Assembly: GCA_964023205.1 (NCBI GenBank)
Contig: OZ026835.1
Span: forward strand, 38,723,083 to 38,787,082
DNA from: Lutraria lutraria
Taxonomy: Eukaryota > Mollusca > Bivalvia > Venerida > Mactridae
Direction: 5' to 3'
DNA length: 64,000 bases
Shown one piece after another: positions 34,901-43,075 of the stretch (positions are counted from its first letter, which is position 1; each line of letters begins with the position of its first letter). A program made the position numbers and the translations under genes. The notes under the pieces are model-generated. The model worked only from the letters and a program-made list of their open reading frames with translations. It did not search any database and was not told the DNA's origin.

Positions 34901-37900
34901 TTTCAATATATACGGCGGCAGATTCACCTAACAAATTTTCCCAGGCGGTATTCTATATATTCCAGTACTAACATATTCTTCCAAAGGAATTTGGCAACAT
35001 CTCCATATGTGGAGAAAAGTCGGCATTATAGTCAAATTGAAGTGTATGACCTGCCGCGACCGGGAATCAGAACGGAACTCCGAGTGACATATCCAGCGCA
35101 CTAAGCACTGGACCCCGGTCGCGGCTGACTATGGTTTATAGTCTTTTATTAATTGTCTGTGTTATGTTACATTAGAATATGGGTTATGTTATTTTGGCAC
35201 TGTGTTATATTACATTAGAATATGGGTTATGTTATATTGTCCACTGTGTTATGTTACATTAGAATATGGGTTATGTTATATTGTCCACTTTGTTATGTTA
35301 CATTAGAATATGGGTTATGTTATATTGTCCACTGTGTTATGTTACATTAGAATAAGGGGTATGTTATTTTGTCCACTGTGTTATGTTTCATTAGAATATG
35401 GGTTATGTTATATTGTCCATTGTGTTATGTTACATTAGAATATGGGTTATGTTATATTGTCCACTGTGTTATGTTACCTTAGAATATGGGTTATGTTATA
35501 TTGTCCATTGTGTTATGTTACATTAGAATATGGGTTATGTTATATTGTCCACTGTGTTATGTTACATTAGAATATGGGTTATGTTATATTGTCCACTGTG
35601 TTATGTTACATACTAATGTGGGTTAAGTTGTATTGTCCACGATGCCATGATACATAAAAATATTAAGTTATGCTACGTAAATAAATGACTTATGGTATAG
35701 TATCCACAATGTTATGTAACAACAAACTACGCACTGTGATATTGTACGTTTAATTGCTCATTGAAGATATATAAATTATTTGAGATTTCCAATTTTTATT
35801 GGAGATTGTGGAATATAGATTATTGACATTATCTCTTCGCATTTCATGTTTTATTCTGTTATACAAGGATTGATTCCTGTGATATATTTTTATATATTTT
35901 ATGACTTTGTAGTGTTCTGTTTATGTCTTTTATACCCATATTTCAGCTACATAAGGTCAGTCAGATCTATCATACACATCAACTTAAGTTGTTCCCTCTT
36001 CATTGTCTACTTGTTGTTCATAGTAGGAGTCGATCAGACACAAAACAAAGTAAGTGGTCGATGGTGGCAATATGTGACAACTGTTTACTTCATTAATACG
36101 AGTCACAGTATCATCGAAATAGTACATTTAGTTGGTTGATAATATTTTTGTTCAACGGATAGGAAATAACGAAACTGTCTATTTGCACAGGCAATTACCA
36201 AACAGGAATTGTTGTGACATGCAATTACGAGTATTCATAGTGTTCTTTATTTTGCTAATATCTAAAACTCACTGTGTCTTCAAATGGTAGTGTAAAATGT
36301 TTGTGTACTAGTTTTCTGTATTTCATTGACAGAAGGAAAGGATTCTTATAACACACATAAAAATACACTTTCCCTAATATACAACAAGGCCCACATTTTT
36401 CAAAGTGATATGGTCATATTGACAGTGTTCAGCAATGTCTAGTTACAAATGTATTGACTTTTTTTATAGGATTTGTGTAAGGCTGTAGCGATATCTCTTC
36501 ACTTAGTCCTGATGATCGTATTCTTTACGATGTTAGTGGAAGGTTTAAACCTGGCTTACATGGTGCTGAATCCAATCAGCAGACGGAAACCTGGTATACC
36601 TTTACAGATTGGAGCATACAGTAAGTCAATAATATTCCTCATTGCCTTTCTCTATTAGGATAACAACGCTTTACGCCCGGAGATGTTGCATCAATGCGAA
36701 CTTGTTACATTAAAACAAAATCATTTCCAATACTGACATATTTAGTCTGTTTCTAAAAGCAATCTATGTTCCAATATGCTGTTAGATAAGCACCTTTTAA
36801 AGGTGGAAAATAGGTGTGATACAATGCAAATGTGACACAATATGTAATGAATATTATTCTTGTTTTCAGTCTTGTCATTTATTGTTGTTGGTGTATCACT
36901 GGGAGCTCGCTTTGATGGCTATGGAGGTGAAAGATTGTAAGTAGTTTAATAACATCAAAATTGACCATTGTCATGTGCCTTGATACTAGATAAAAAAACT
37001 GATTGATACAATATTATAATGAAGTAAGAAGTAATTTGCTGAAACTCTAATTTGTGTTACCTTTCTACTACAGTTGTGTAAATGTGATACATAAATGTAA
37101 ACAATCCTATTTTCTGTTTCCTCGGTAAACTTGGGCCTGTCCAACACGTTTTGAGACTAGTGGCCCTGTTCCAGACCTTTCCAAGACGCTACCCCCCTGG
37201 GTGTTTTGTTGCACTCCCATTCATTGGTATGTTTGGTAGGTTTTGGGCCTGTGGTGTGTTGGGGAGGGGTGGAATTTCTGTACGTGGTTGATTCTCTAAG
37301 ACTATTCTCATCTAAATTCCTCGCCTAAAGTAAGAACCACCTCTCTTTCAGTATTTATTTTGTTCGTAATGTATGTACGTTTTATTCAATGTGTTTCTTG
37401 TATATGAAGCAGACTAAGTTGATTTATTTTACTTTGCATGTTATTAAGGTAGTACATGTACTATTAAGTATTATTAATTTATATGGTTTGCAGAAAATAA
37501 AAGTACTTAATATTTCAGTTGTTGGCTTTCTGTTGATGATGGTCTTATTTGGGGATTTATTGGACCTGTTATATTCGTGTGTGTGGTAAGTAGAACAATG
37601 CACAGACAATTGTGTAGTCAAAATTCAACCCACCCACGACGGTCTCTCATCCCCACTATTAATGTATATAGAAGAATAAAGATAACCAGCTCGAAAACGA
37701 AAGTAGAAAATATTTTCCGGTTACCTGGTACAAGAGGTCATGTGACAAGTAACCATATAATGGTCATACCATTATATGTATGTATTATGTCCAGGTGTGT
37801 TCTACATTACTGTTGGAAGTCCTGGTTATCCATTTACCCTGGTTCTATTCAAGTGTAAATAATGTCCCAAACCTACAGCTCTGTAGGCCCTTAAAGCGTC

Positions 37901-39747
37901 GAAATAGAAATACGGTTACAATACATGCTCTTAATAGGACAGTTTAAGCAACATATTGACTATGTCTTATAGACTGACAAAGGTTCACTACTCTCTGTTT
38001 TTACATAGTTACGAAAAGAACTTATCCCTTAAGATTTAAAGTTGATATATAATCATAGACAGGGTTACTTAGTTACACTAAATGTTAAGCATTAGAAGGA
38101 TGACAGACAACATAGTTGAGACATCATGTATTTACTCCATAATTGTAGGTTAACGTTATAATCCTTGTTGCTGTGCTCTGTCGGATGTTTGGAACAGCTT
38201 CTCTGTCAAAACGTACCGGAAATGAAAAAGTCAGGTAACAGAACAATTATGTTGTTAATGTCAGGTAGTAATGGAATTTCAATTTTGTTGATGGATTATT
38301 TAACGACGTGTGAGGTTCTGCTTTCCGTCATTTGTTTTTCACTAATTGATTGCGTAGTCGGAAATCACAGAGCAAGGCTCTGATAAACCGACTATTATTA
38401 TACTAACGACATTATAAGCGGGGTAAAGTTGAGCATAAACAATAAGCAAACATAAACAATTTACGTTTTTGATTCTAGTGATGTTTTTTAACCTTTCATG
38501 GTGTTTATACCGGCATTAACCTTACATTATTACTACATCTACGTACAGGACCGCCGTGAGAAGTATTGCTGTGCTCATGCCGACACTGGGACTATCTTGG
38601 ATCATGGGAATATTTTCGGTTAATGAAGATGCGGTAGTGTTTCAATATTTGTTTGCAATTTGCAATAGTCTTCAGGTATAGTATATGATATACATTGACA
38701 TACCATTCTAAAGTATATGTCAACTTTATATACGAGTACGATTTCCATCTCTTGGACGCTATTTCAGTGTCTCCATATCAACTACCGAGCCAAGTACTTT
38801 GATTAGAAAATCACAGGAAAAACTATTCGTAAAAAGTAGAGATATAAACTGTTTCTTCGTGGCGGCTCTGAATCGAACATAATTGTCGTATAGGCCTTTG
38901 AACAACAGATGAATAGATAGATACACTAGGAAAATACAATGTACAATTCCAGGCCATATCTTTCCTTGCTTTCAATTTCAAAGGACCGGCGCCAAGAAAA
39001 AAAACACGATGGGTTGGGTAACCATTTTATGATTAAAAAATCTTTTTACTGCCCAAATGAGACTTACGAGTTCGTTAATTTAATGTTTCAGGGTTTGCTT
39101 ATCTTCATCCTACACGTGGTGTTGAATGCAAAGGTAAGCATGGATTATATTGTTGGAAATCATGTCAGTATTTTCCGAAAATATCATTTCTATCTACATG
39201 TCTATTTATGTCTATATCTAGCAATTTTTTAAGGCATTTAATGACATTTTCTCAAAATAAATAAGCATATATGTCAGTAGAGGAAAATATCTTTGTTTTG
39301 TAGCTAAATCTAGTTGACAAAATAACAAATCGCGATCCATTCTCTACATGATATCTTATTACTAAGCATTAAGTCTTTCAGATGCTACCTCAATAACGTA
39401 TCTCTTTCCACTCACTATATTGAAATAACTTACTATTAAGTGTTTGTTTTGTACAAAATCTAAATAATGCCGATTTTCATGGCTTATCTCGCAGTAGTTT
39501 ATACTTTTGTGCGACTCGTAACAGCCTTGTCGCATATATATTTATTTTACTTGTCTACTTCATTCATGTACATAAAGATACCCGTTACACTCCCTCTCTT
39601 TAATTTGTTAATTAACAGATACAAGAAGCTGTGAAGAGCCGTTACATTAGATGGCAATCTACACAATTGGTTTCTACCAGCGGAAAATCGTCAGCAAGTC
39701 CAGTAAATATACCAATTATAAACGATTTACTTCTGTACGACCAATAG
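19875..39747 (+). CDS. Adhesion G-protein-coupled receptor, copy A (whole gene, 26 coding exons)
   Basis: This is a complete adhesion-class GPCR of the plasma membrane. Joining 26 GT-AG exons, whose phases all agree, gives 996 codons. Domain order: signal peptide (hydrophobic core about 19-34); Ig-like, N-glycosylation-rich Cys region (40-356); hormone-receptor-like four-Cys domain (C360, C384, C396, C409); helical then beta GAIN domain (about 421-705); GPS with CxxW, CW, CxC and the cleavage tripeptide H691-L692/T693; tethered-agonist stretch starting TNFAILMSP; 7TM (about 713-950) with the C777 (TM3) to C848 (loop 2) pair, the VEGLNL motif at the end of TM3 and FILHVVLN in TM7; 42-residue tail. 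The family is certain; the subfamily and ligand are not. HormR-GAIN-7TM resembles several subfamilies, but no LRR, SEA, lectin or olfactomedin domain is present. Confidence 0.92.
20006..20215. mobile_element. MITE in intron 1 of GPCR-A
   Basis: It starts TACTGTATTTTCATTTATTT and ends AAATGAATATTTCCACAGTA, an inverted repeat with TTTTCGTTGG/CCAACGAAAA inside it. A/T-flanked. It begins only 13 bp after the exon 1 donor, and copy B lacks it. Confidence 0.65.
20277..20545 (+). pseudogene. LINE reverse-transcriptase fragment, decayed
   Basis: Plus-strand reading gives KISEIQAGFRVGY, then, after a deletion and frame change, VALIDVGRAFDSINRSKLY. These are the QAGFR and D-x-x-x-AFD blocks of non-LTR retrotransposon RTs. 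It lies within intron 1 of GPCR-A. Confidence 0.7.
22026..23557. mobile_element. DNA element R, copy 1 (split by a nested insertion)
   Basis: Ends are TAGACGAATTAC at the left and TAATTCGTCTA at the right (inverted repeat). The body matches 23759-24231 and 41653-42162 almost base for base in long stretches. A separate element occupies 22086-23112. Confidence 0.75.
22086..23112. mobile_element. Nested non-autonomous DNA element with about 145-bp internal repeats
   Basis: It runs from AGCTCACATGTCAC to GGCCATCTTGGCCCTCTTG, with GCTCACATG repeated inverted as CATGTGAGC near the right end. A GTCCGGCGTCGTGCGTCGTG-type GC-rich tract sits at the left. Inside, the phrase CCTTGTCAGAATGTTT recurs about every 145 bp (near 22390, 22537, 22671, 22815, 22963). 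The empty site in R copies 2 and 3 shows a TTT duplication. Confidence 0.8.
23759..24231. mobile_element. DNA element R, copy 2
   Basis: TAGACGAATTAC ... AATTCGTCTA ends. No coding capacity. It contains the uninterrupted CTTTTTCATAAAGG site that is the pre-insertion form of the nested site in copy 1. Confidence 0.75.
24571..24779 (+). CDS. GPCR-A exon 2: Ig-like ectodomain segment
   Basis: Residues 40-109, acceptor TTTCAG, donor GAG|GTTTGG (a weak donor). It shows LTCTNW and EVCLELES, then AGSYE running into exon 3 (IALTVS), a pattern like the B-C and F-G strands of an Ig fold. NxT/S glycosylation sites are present. The same boundaries are seen in copy B. Confidence 0.85.
25157..25370 (+). 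CDS. GPCR-A exon 3: ectodomain
   Basis: Residues 110-180 plus one base, beginning IALTVSRTC and containing IKHDPRIYI and VFTVHSEQS. Beta-rich, one Cys. Acceptor TTTTCAG, donor GATG|GTATAT, phase 1. Confidence 0.88.
25510..25640. mobile_element. MITE-like element, family 3, truncated (intron 3 of GPCR-A)
   Basis: GGCCCCGGGGTTATAAACC and CTCAATTCCATTCTTAAAGT match the left half of the elements at 5937 and 50861. The right half is missing. Confidence 0.5.
25821..25908 (+). CDS. GPCR-A exon 4: ectodomain
   Basis: Encodes IPDEFTF...LDIDSLR. In copy B only one residue of 29 differs (S to P). Acceptor TTCTTAG, donor CTGCG|GTATTC, phase 2. Confidence 0.85.
26317..26416 (+). CDS. GPCR-A exon 5: Cys-rich ectodomain segment
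   Basis: Residues about 210-243 with four cysteines (EICGC, KCNYSVECG). Acceptor AATCTAG, donor ATAACG|GTACAT, phase 0. One codon longer than in copy B. Confidence 0.85.
26895..27290. repeat. Interspersed repeat in intron 5 of GPCR-A
   Basis: It matches the inside of the family 1 element at 6640-7000 (shared AGATAACT, ATCTCAAATACCA, GACATGAAAAGAAGT-like blocks). Intron 5 of copy B lacks it, so it arrived after the duplication or was lost from B. Confidence 0.6.
27498..27705 (+). CDS. GPCR-A exon 6: ectodomain
   Basis: Residues 244-312 plus one base. It starts VSTRNISNSTSIRVH, a beta-strand pair with glycosylation sites, then DVNEHKQSC and SCSDEDFTKL. The exon itself opens with GTGAGT after TATTAAG, a donor-like start that could confuse gene finders; copy B has the same start. 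Confidence 0.85.
28186..28317 (+). CDS. GPCR-A exon 7: ectodomain
   Basis: Encodes DFTEMSSNGLMFAYG and CQYIVAVFDE...INVSVTF. The phase 1 donor GTAT|GTACGT is chosen because it joins in frame to exon 8 and copy B offers the same site. Unspliced, the frame runs 17 codons further (28317-28370 including TGA), which would give a secreted form. Confidence 0.8.
29093..29191 (+). CDS. GPCR-A exon 8: hormone-receptor-like domain, first half
   Basis: FLECP (C360), W371, then FPGQFMNMSCPQGYSG (C384). Spacing fits the C-x-W-x-CP pattern of the HormR domain of adhesion and secretin receptors. Acceptor TTTACAG, donor TCTG|GTATCA. Confidence 0.87.
29845..29936 (+). CDS. GPCR-A exon 9: hormone-receptor-like domain, second half
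   Basis: SISRYC (C396), GVYEEPYYNC (C409), then LYNLLIS. Matches R-x-C-x3-G-x-W/Y...NC of HormR domains. Donor AGT|GTAAGTATT, phase 0. The homologous junction in copy B seeded a minisatellite. Confidence 0.87.
30174..30353 (+). CDS. GPCR-A exon 10: GAIN domain, helical part
   Basis: Sixty residues, 421-480, phases 0/0: ITNAKETLDILSEAT and INAVNEIMSKITDVI helices. Of the 60 aligned residues, 47 are identical in copy B. Confidence 0.9.
30825..30896 (+). CDS. GPCR-A exon 11: GAIN domain, helical part
   Basis: Encodes FLEVGSNILSEDTASTWQTS, the typical NxL-x-E...W segment of GAIN subdomain A. The protein is identical in copy B, with three silent base changes. Phases 0/0. Confidence 0.9.
31205..31310 (+). 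CDS. GPCR-A exon 12: GAIN domain
   Basis: Encodes GAESVLENIDKFAEKIS and EIPKPNL. Acceptor TTGCAG, donor TTAT|GTGAGT, phase 1. Confidence 0.88.
31920..32100 (-). pseudogene. LINE fragment between endonuclease and RT (intron 12 of GPCR-A)
   Basis: Minus-strand reading gives KLKRWKEHFEAVHSRDDPS, the W-K-x-H-F-E linker that precedes the RT domain in non-LTR retrotransposons. A homologous relic sits in intron 12 of copy B. Confidence 0.65.
32334..32462 (+). CDS. GPCR-A exon 13: GAIN domain
   Basis: Encodes FKVGKGSNC and PDWAEKTPDIIEKPC, followed by donor AACG|GTAAGA. The Lys-rich stretch is one codon longer than in copy B. Confidence 0.85.
32863..32962 (+). CDS. GPCR-A exon 14: GAIN subdomain B
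   Basis: SSFVITDMDNMSYSAVMYRN...INKR. A second in-frame acceptor (TTATTACAG, exon start 32884) lies 21 nt inside and is kept in copy B, so seven residues may be optional. Donor AAAAG|GTTTGT. Confidence 0.82.
33268..33370 (+). CDS. GPCR-A exon 15: GAIN subdomain B
   Basis: EAVQINAPILSFSLYPNQS then KPIAVTFGLYD, the pre-GPS beta strands where the family shows L-x-x-P-V-x-x-x-F. Donor GAC|GTAAGT, phase 0. Confidence 0.9.
34119..34165 (+). CDS. GPCR-A exon 16: start of GPS motif
   Basis: KSLGDPNCSYWSVSM supplies the first C-x-x-W of the GPS (C658, W661). Fifteen codons, acceptor CTTTTAG, donor ATGAG|GTGAGA. Confidence 0.9.
34443..34560 (+). CDS. GPCR-A exon 17: GPS cleavage site and tethered agonist
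   Basis: TWSTEGCW, then VTCKCNHLTNFAILM. Autoproteolysis is expected between L692 and T693; the residues after the cut (TNFAILM) match the family's tethered agonist. All catalytic-site residues (H-L-T) are intact. Phase 0 donor GCT|GTAAGT. Confidence 0.95.
34738..34841 (+). CDS. GPCR-A exon 18: TM1
   Basis: HEALSMITIIGCILSMICLC..., the family's S-x-I-T-x-x-G-C-x-x-S start of TM1. Donor GGCA|GTAAGT, phase 2. Confidence 0.93.
34985..35126 (-). mobile_element. tRNA-derived SINE, family D (intron 18 of GPCR-A)
   Basis: On the minus strand, GCCGCGACCGGGGTCC and TTCCCGGTCGCGGC can pair like an acceptor stem and frame TTAGTGCGCTGG (A-box-like) and GTTCTGATTCCC (degenerate B-box). The body continues with TCTCCATATGTGGAG. 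Related decayed body fragments are near 24940-25015 and 50320-50395. Confidence 0.55.
35153..35660. repeat. Minisatellite, unit 44 bp, about 11 copies (intron 18 of GPCR-A)
   Basis: Unit TTGTCCACTGTGTTATGTTA followed by CATTAGAATATGGGTTATGTTATA. The outer units are diverged, the inner ones nearly identical. Confidence 0.9.
35947..36049 (+). CDS. GPCR-A exon 19: TM2
   Basis: RSVRSIIHINLSCSLFIVYL, matching R-x-x-I-H-x-N-L of class B-type receptors, ending GVDQTQNK. Donor AAA|GTAAGT. Confidence 0.93.
36470..36620 (+). CDS. GPCR-A exon 20: TM3 and intracellular loop 2
   Basis: DLCKAVAISLHLVLM (C777, disulfide partner) and FFTMLVEGLNLAYMV, the C-x-A...F-x-W/T-M-L-V-E-G-L signature of TM3. Donor TACA|GTAAGT. 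Confidence 0.95.
36870..36936 (+). CDS. GPCR-A exon 21: TM4
   Basis: ILSFIVVGVSLGARFDGYG. Short exon between phases 1 and 2, acceptor TTTTCAG, donor GATT|GTAAGT. Confidence 0.9.
37519..37585 (+). CDS. GPCR-A exon 22: extracellular loop 2 and start of TM5
   Basis: FCWLSVDDGLIWGFIGPVIF: C848-W-L-S and G-x-I-W-x-F-x-G-P are strongly family-specific. Donor GTGTG|GTAAGT. Confidence 0.95.
38149..38234 (+). CDS. GPCR-A exon 23: end of TM5 and loop 3
   Basis: VNVIILVAVLCRMFG continues TM5 with the conserved N, then a basic intracellular loop (SKRTGNEK). Donor GTCAG|GTAACA. Confidence 0.9.
38549..38675 (+). CDS. GPCR-A exon 24: TM6 and first part of TM7
   Basis: AVRSIAVLMPTLGLSWIMGI (family pattern L-x-P-x-L-G-x-x-W) followed by FQYLFAICNSLQ. 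Donor CAG|GTATAG. Confidence 0.94.
39092..39133 (+). CDS. GPCR-A exon 25: end of TM7
   Basis: Fourteen codons, GLLIFILHVVLNAK, equivalent to the G-x-x-I-F-x-x-H-x-x-x-N block that ends TM7. Too short to be found as an open frame on its own. Phases 0/0. Confidence 0.93.
39619..39747 (+). CDS. GPCR-A exon 26: C-terminal tail and stop
   Basis: IQEAVKSRYIRWQSTQLVST..., a 42-residue Ser/Thr-rich tail ending in LLLYDQ and TAG. No PDZ-type C-terminal motif. Confidence 0.88.
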   Translation: MQEAVKSRYIRWQSTQLVSTSGKSSASPVNIPIINDLLLYDQ

Positions 39748-39768
39748 TTCGGTATAATAACGGTGTGT

Positions 39769-39774
39769 AATAAA
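39769..39774 (+). terminator. Polyadenylation signal of GPCR-A
   Basis: AATAAA 22 nt after the stop codon. This would give a very short 3' UTR; later signals cannot be excluded. Confidence 0.5.
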
Positions 39775-39827
39775 GGATTTATTTCGCACCAACAGACATA
39801 TTCATTTTGGTGGTTTTTACAGCTTCC

Positions 39828-40005
39828 CCAGCTTTAACGGTGGATGAAGATCACAAGTGTGCACATTGGTATTACCGCCGATCTTCCGTAAGCTAGCTGG
39901 ATCGATTCTTCACGTGTGAATTTCGTCTGGTGCTGATTCAAACTCATAGCGGTGATGGACTAGTGATTATAAGACTCAGATACCATTATCACCCGATCAC
40001 ATAGG
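39828..40005 (-). mobile_element. tRNA-derived SINE, family B (diverged)
   Basis: On the minus strand, GTGATAATGGTATCTGAGTC (A-box-like) is followed by GAGTTTGAATCAGCACC (B-box-like) and a body with GACGAAATTCACACGTG and GATCCAGCTAGC. It lies just past the copy A poly(A) signal. Confidence 0.55.
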
Positions 40006-41652
40006 CCTAAAGCACACCTCAAAGAATCTTTCCATAAAATACGATCATATGGAGTTCAAATTTGAAAGCAATTCTGATTGTGATATCTTACCATGGGTTA
40101 ATAGCTACTACTAAAATCTTATCGAATTAAATGCTTTTCAATCTTGCGCTATTATCTTTAGTATAAAATCTTGATCATTACATTTTTTACTATTTCTTTT
40201 GATTTTTTATGGTTTTGATACATTTTTCTATTTTTCTTTCAGAAAATATCTGCGACGTCAATGTAGTGTGTTACATGGGAATTAAACATACTACATAACT
40301 GAACTACCTGAATATTTTGATCATGACTGAAATAATGATTGACTTTTGCATGAATTAACAAAGAGTGAAATCGAAAAAATTCACATGTTATCAATTCCAC
40401 GTTTCATTAAGATTGTCAGCCAACTCAGTTCATGATATTCAACATTTCACTGAAGTTGTTAAAACACATGGATGGTTTCTTTTTCCGGTACCGGTTAAAA
40501 TAAAACTCGGTCACAATATTTGTGCATGCATCATTTATCATCACAATAAATCTCAACAAAATGTGCATTGCAACGTTTCTTTTTTCATTGTTTATTGTAC
40601 AGTTATTGACAAGTGAGCCATTTAATATGACGTGATATTCATTGGCAGAATGCCATATTGACCGAAGCGTAGTTTTTTGTTATATGGAAAGTCTTTGATT
40701 TAAAACCATTGAGAATACTATTCTGATTTATATAGAGTTTTAATGTATCATTTGATCAACAGAAATGTATATCAATCATTAAGAAAGATGAACTTGTCCA
40801 CAATAACGACTTATAATTCCAGTTGATGAATATTGACAGTTCTATTTTCAGATTGGGAAATTCCGAAATTACCATTAATTAGATCAAGTTACTTCGTTGA
40901 ATATGACACTAAGTTCTACAATGGACGAGTATTTTAGCCAATCAAAATGTGCTTTTATAGATCATATAATAAACCAGTTTAACTGTTGATAATGAATCGT
41001 CCACGTGTATCTATATTTCATCATCATTTGTTTATCTAAGCCACGTTGGACTCTCTCGTTATCAACATCCATCAAAATCATCAGTATATTTTTATTTTTA
41101 CCATTTACATTGTATTTATACTTGTTTTCATTTTTCATTCCTCTCTATCATCATTTTTTTAGTAGACATTGTTATTGTTTTGATCATCATCATGTGTAAA
41201 TATAATCATCTTCTTCATGTTTTGTTTGTATTGACTTTGATACACAATTGGCTTATTATTTCATTAAAATTCACTAAAACCATGTTTTGATTGCTTTTAA
41301 ACTATCAAGCAGTCGTTTAACATTTGGTTTTTACAAAAAATCCGTTCTGAATATATTAGGATTATCAACAATGCCGCCTTGAATCACAGACACTTGTCTT
41401 ACATGTACCACAATCAATGCATATAGAGAAGTAAAGATAACTAGCTCGAAGACGAAGTTCTAAACAAGTGTCTGTGTCTTGAATATCGCATGTCGAGACT
41501 GAAAACATTACTACGTGCCAATGTGGGCGGAGCGTATTTCACGGCAGTTGTTGATGTTTCCAAATCAAGTGGAAACTATAGAAAAATGTTATGGAGACTG
41601 TAAAAATCTCGGACAATGAAGAACAAGAAAAAGTATAACAAAACGTTATAGG
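40006..41652. other. Intergenic, no gene seen
   Basis: No supportable exon. A hairpin-capable pair (CAGACACTTGT near 41389 and ACAAGTGTCTG near 41465) brackets about 70 bp that also resembles 37660-37700 in intron 22. Confidence 0.4.
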
Positions 41653-42162
41653 TAGACGAATTACAAGAAGCATATATTAATTGTTTTAGGGTTTTTTTTG
41701 TATGAAGTTTTTTTTTCATAAAGGATATGGACTGTAAATTTTATTCAATCCTCCATTAAGTAGAGTATAACTTATTTACATGATACGAGCAATACACGTA
41801 TATTGACAATCATGAGTATTTGACAAATGAATACATTCATGTATATAGTTCACAAGCACACTTTGTAATATCATATCCTGCATCAATCAAATAGAATAAA
41901 CCCTAAATGTTAACATATGCACCATGATCTGCTATGATACAACCACATTGAGCTTCAAGTAGCATTTCAGATATAATGCCACTCAACGTTAAACATCACA
42001 GAGAAATACCTGCATGTTTAACTTACCTATCAACTATAAATAGATTCAGTCATCACCATTAGCCAATCAAATGGCCAGGATTAGCCAAACTAGTAATAGA
42101 CACTACAGTAAGTACTCGCAAACAGCTATAATATACTAATACTCATAAGTATTATTCGTCTA
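41653..42162. mobile_element. DNA element R, copy 3
   Basis: TAGACGAATTAC ... ATTCGTCTA ends. The body is nearly the same as copies 1 and 2, including the GGCCAGGATTAGCCAAACTA block. Uninterrupted. Confidence 0.75.
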
Positions 42163-42194
42163 GAAAATACTTCAAAGTTCTTTCTCAGGTGAAT

Positions 42195-42400
42195 TGGTAT
42201 GTATACAAATGTACATAGATTTAAATGAAAACCACTCTGCTTCTTATTCAAAAATTATCTCAAGTGATATTATACCTGATAGTGATTTTCAAGCTGAAAA
42301 TGTCATTGTTTAACTTTATGTCAACCAGTCGCAAGGGAGATTGTCTAAAAATGCGAGATACGCATTTTGTAAATTAATTGAAGTGTCACATTCGGGGGTC
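42195..42400. repeat. Interspersed repeat, also at the right edge
   Basis: Blocks AACCACTCTGC, TCTTATTCAAA, AGTGATTTTC and ATACGCATTTTGTA recur in the same order at about 63620-63765. Confidence 0.5.
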
Positions 42401-42889
42401 TAGCGGCATGCATTCAAGTATATATCACACAACATGGTGACTTCAAACTGTACTATATCGATCCATAAAACCATGTCTAATTCATTAAACAAGATGGAGT
42501 AAATGGAATGTTAATATTGCCTTATTTAATGATAGATTTCAAATACGACTTTGCTGCTTTGATCAAGGGAGCAATGCCTCAGAATTTTTCGTTTTTTGTA
42601 TTCATTCTTACTGCGTAATAAACAACACTATTCCCAGCATTATTCATTTATAGTTATTTAAGGCTCATTTGTTGTTATAATGTTCTTATATACAGAGAAG
42701 TTATCGTTGTTAAAAAAATATCAATTAGGTGCGATATTAATTTATAGAAGACCAACCAAATATTATATTTGTTTCTAATTTACTTGCAAATTTGGACTTT
42801 ATACTGTGGATTTGTCTAAGTGTATACTTCTGGGTTAGTTTTTCAATCTCTAAATTGGTAAAACTTGATTTGACCAGTCAGCTAATCAC

Positions 42890-43075
42890 GATACGTTAAA
42901 TCAAACCTGTGTAAGCGACCACCTCCGAATAACCACCCTGTTAATAAAGGCCATACTTTTGAATAGCGGTATTGATTATGTAGAACAAAATGACCTCCGA
43001 ATAAAGGACACCTGTCAATACCTTTTTTCTTTCCCAAAGATGGCCTCTTTTCACAAGCTTGAGTGTATAATATCA
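42890..43075. mobile_element. MITE-like element, family 2
   Basis: AATCAAACCTGTGTAAGCGACC start, TAATAAAGGCCATAC and CCTGTCAATA inside, TGGCCTCTTTT near the end: the reverse-complement arrangement of the copies at 8055-12382. Confidence 0.45.
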
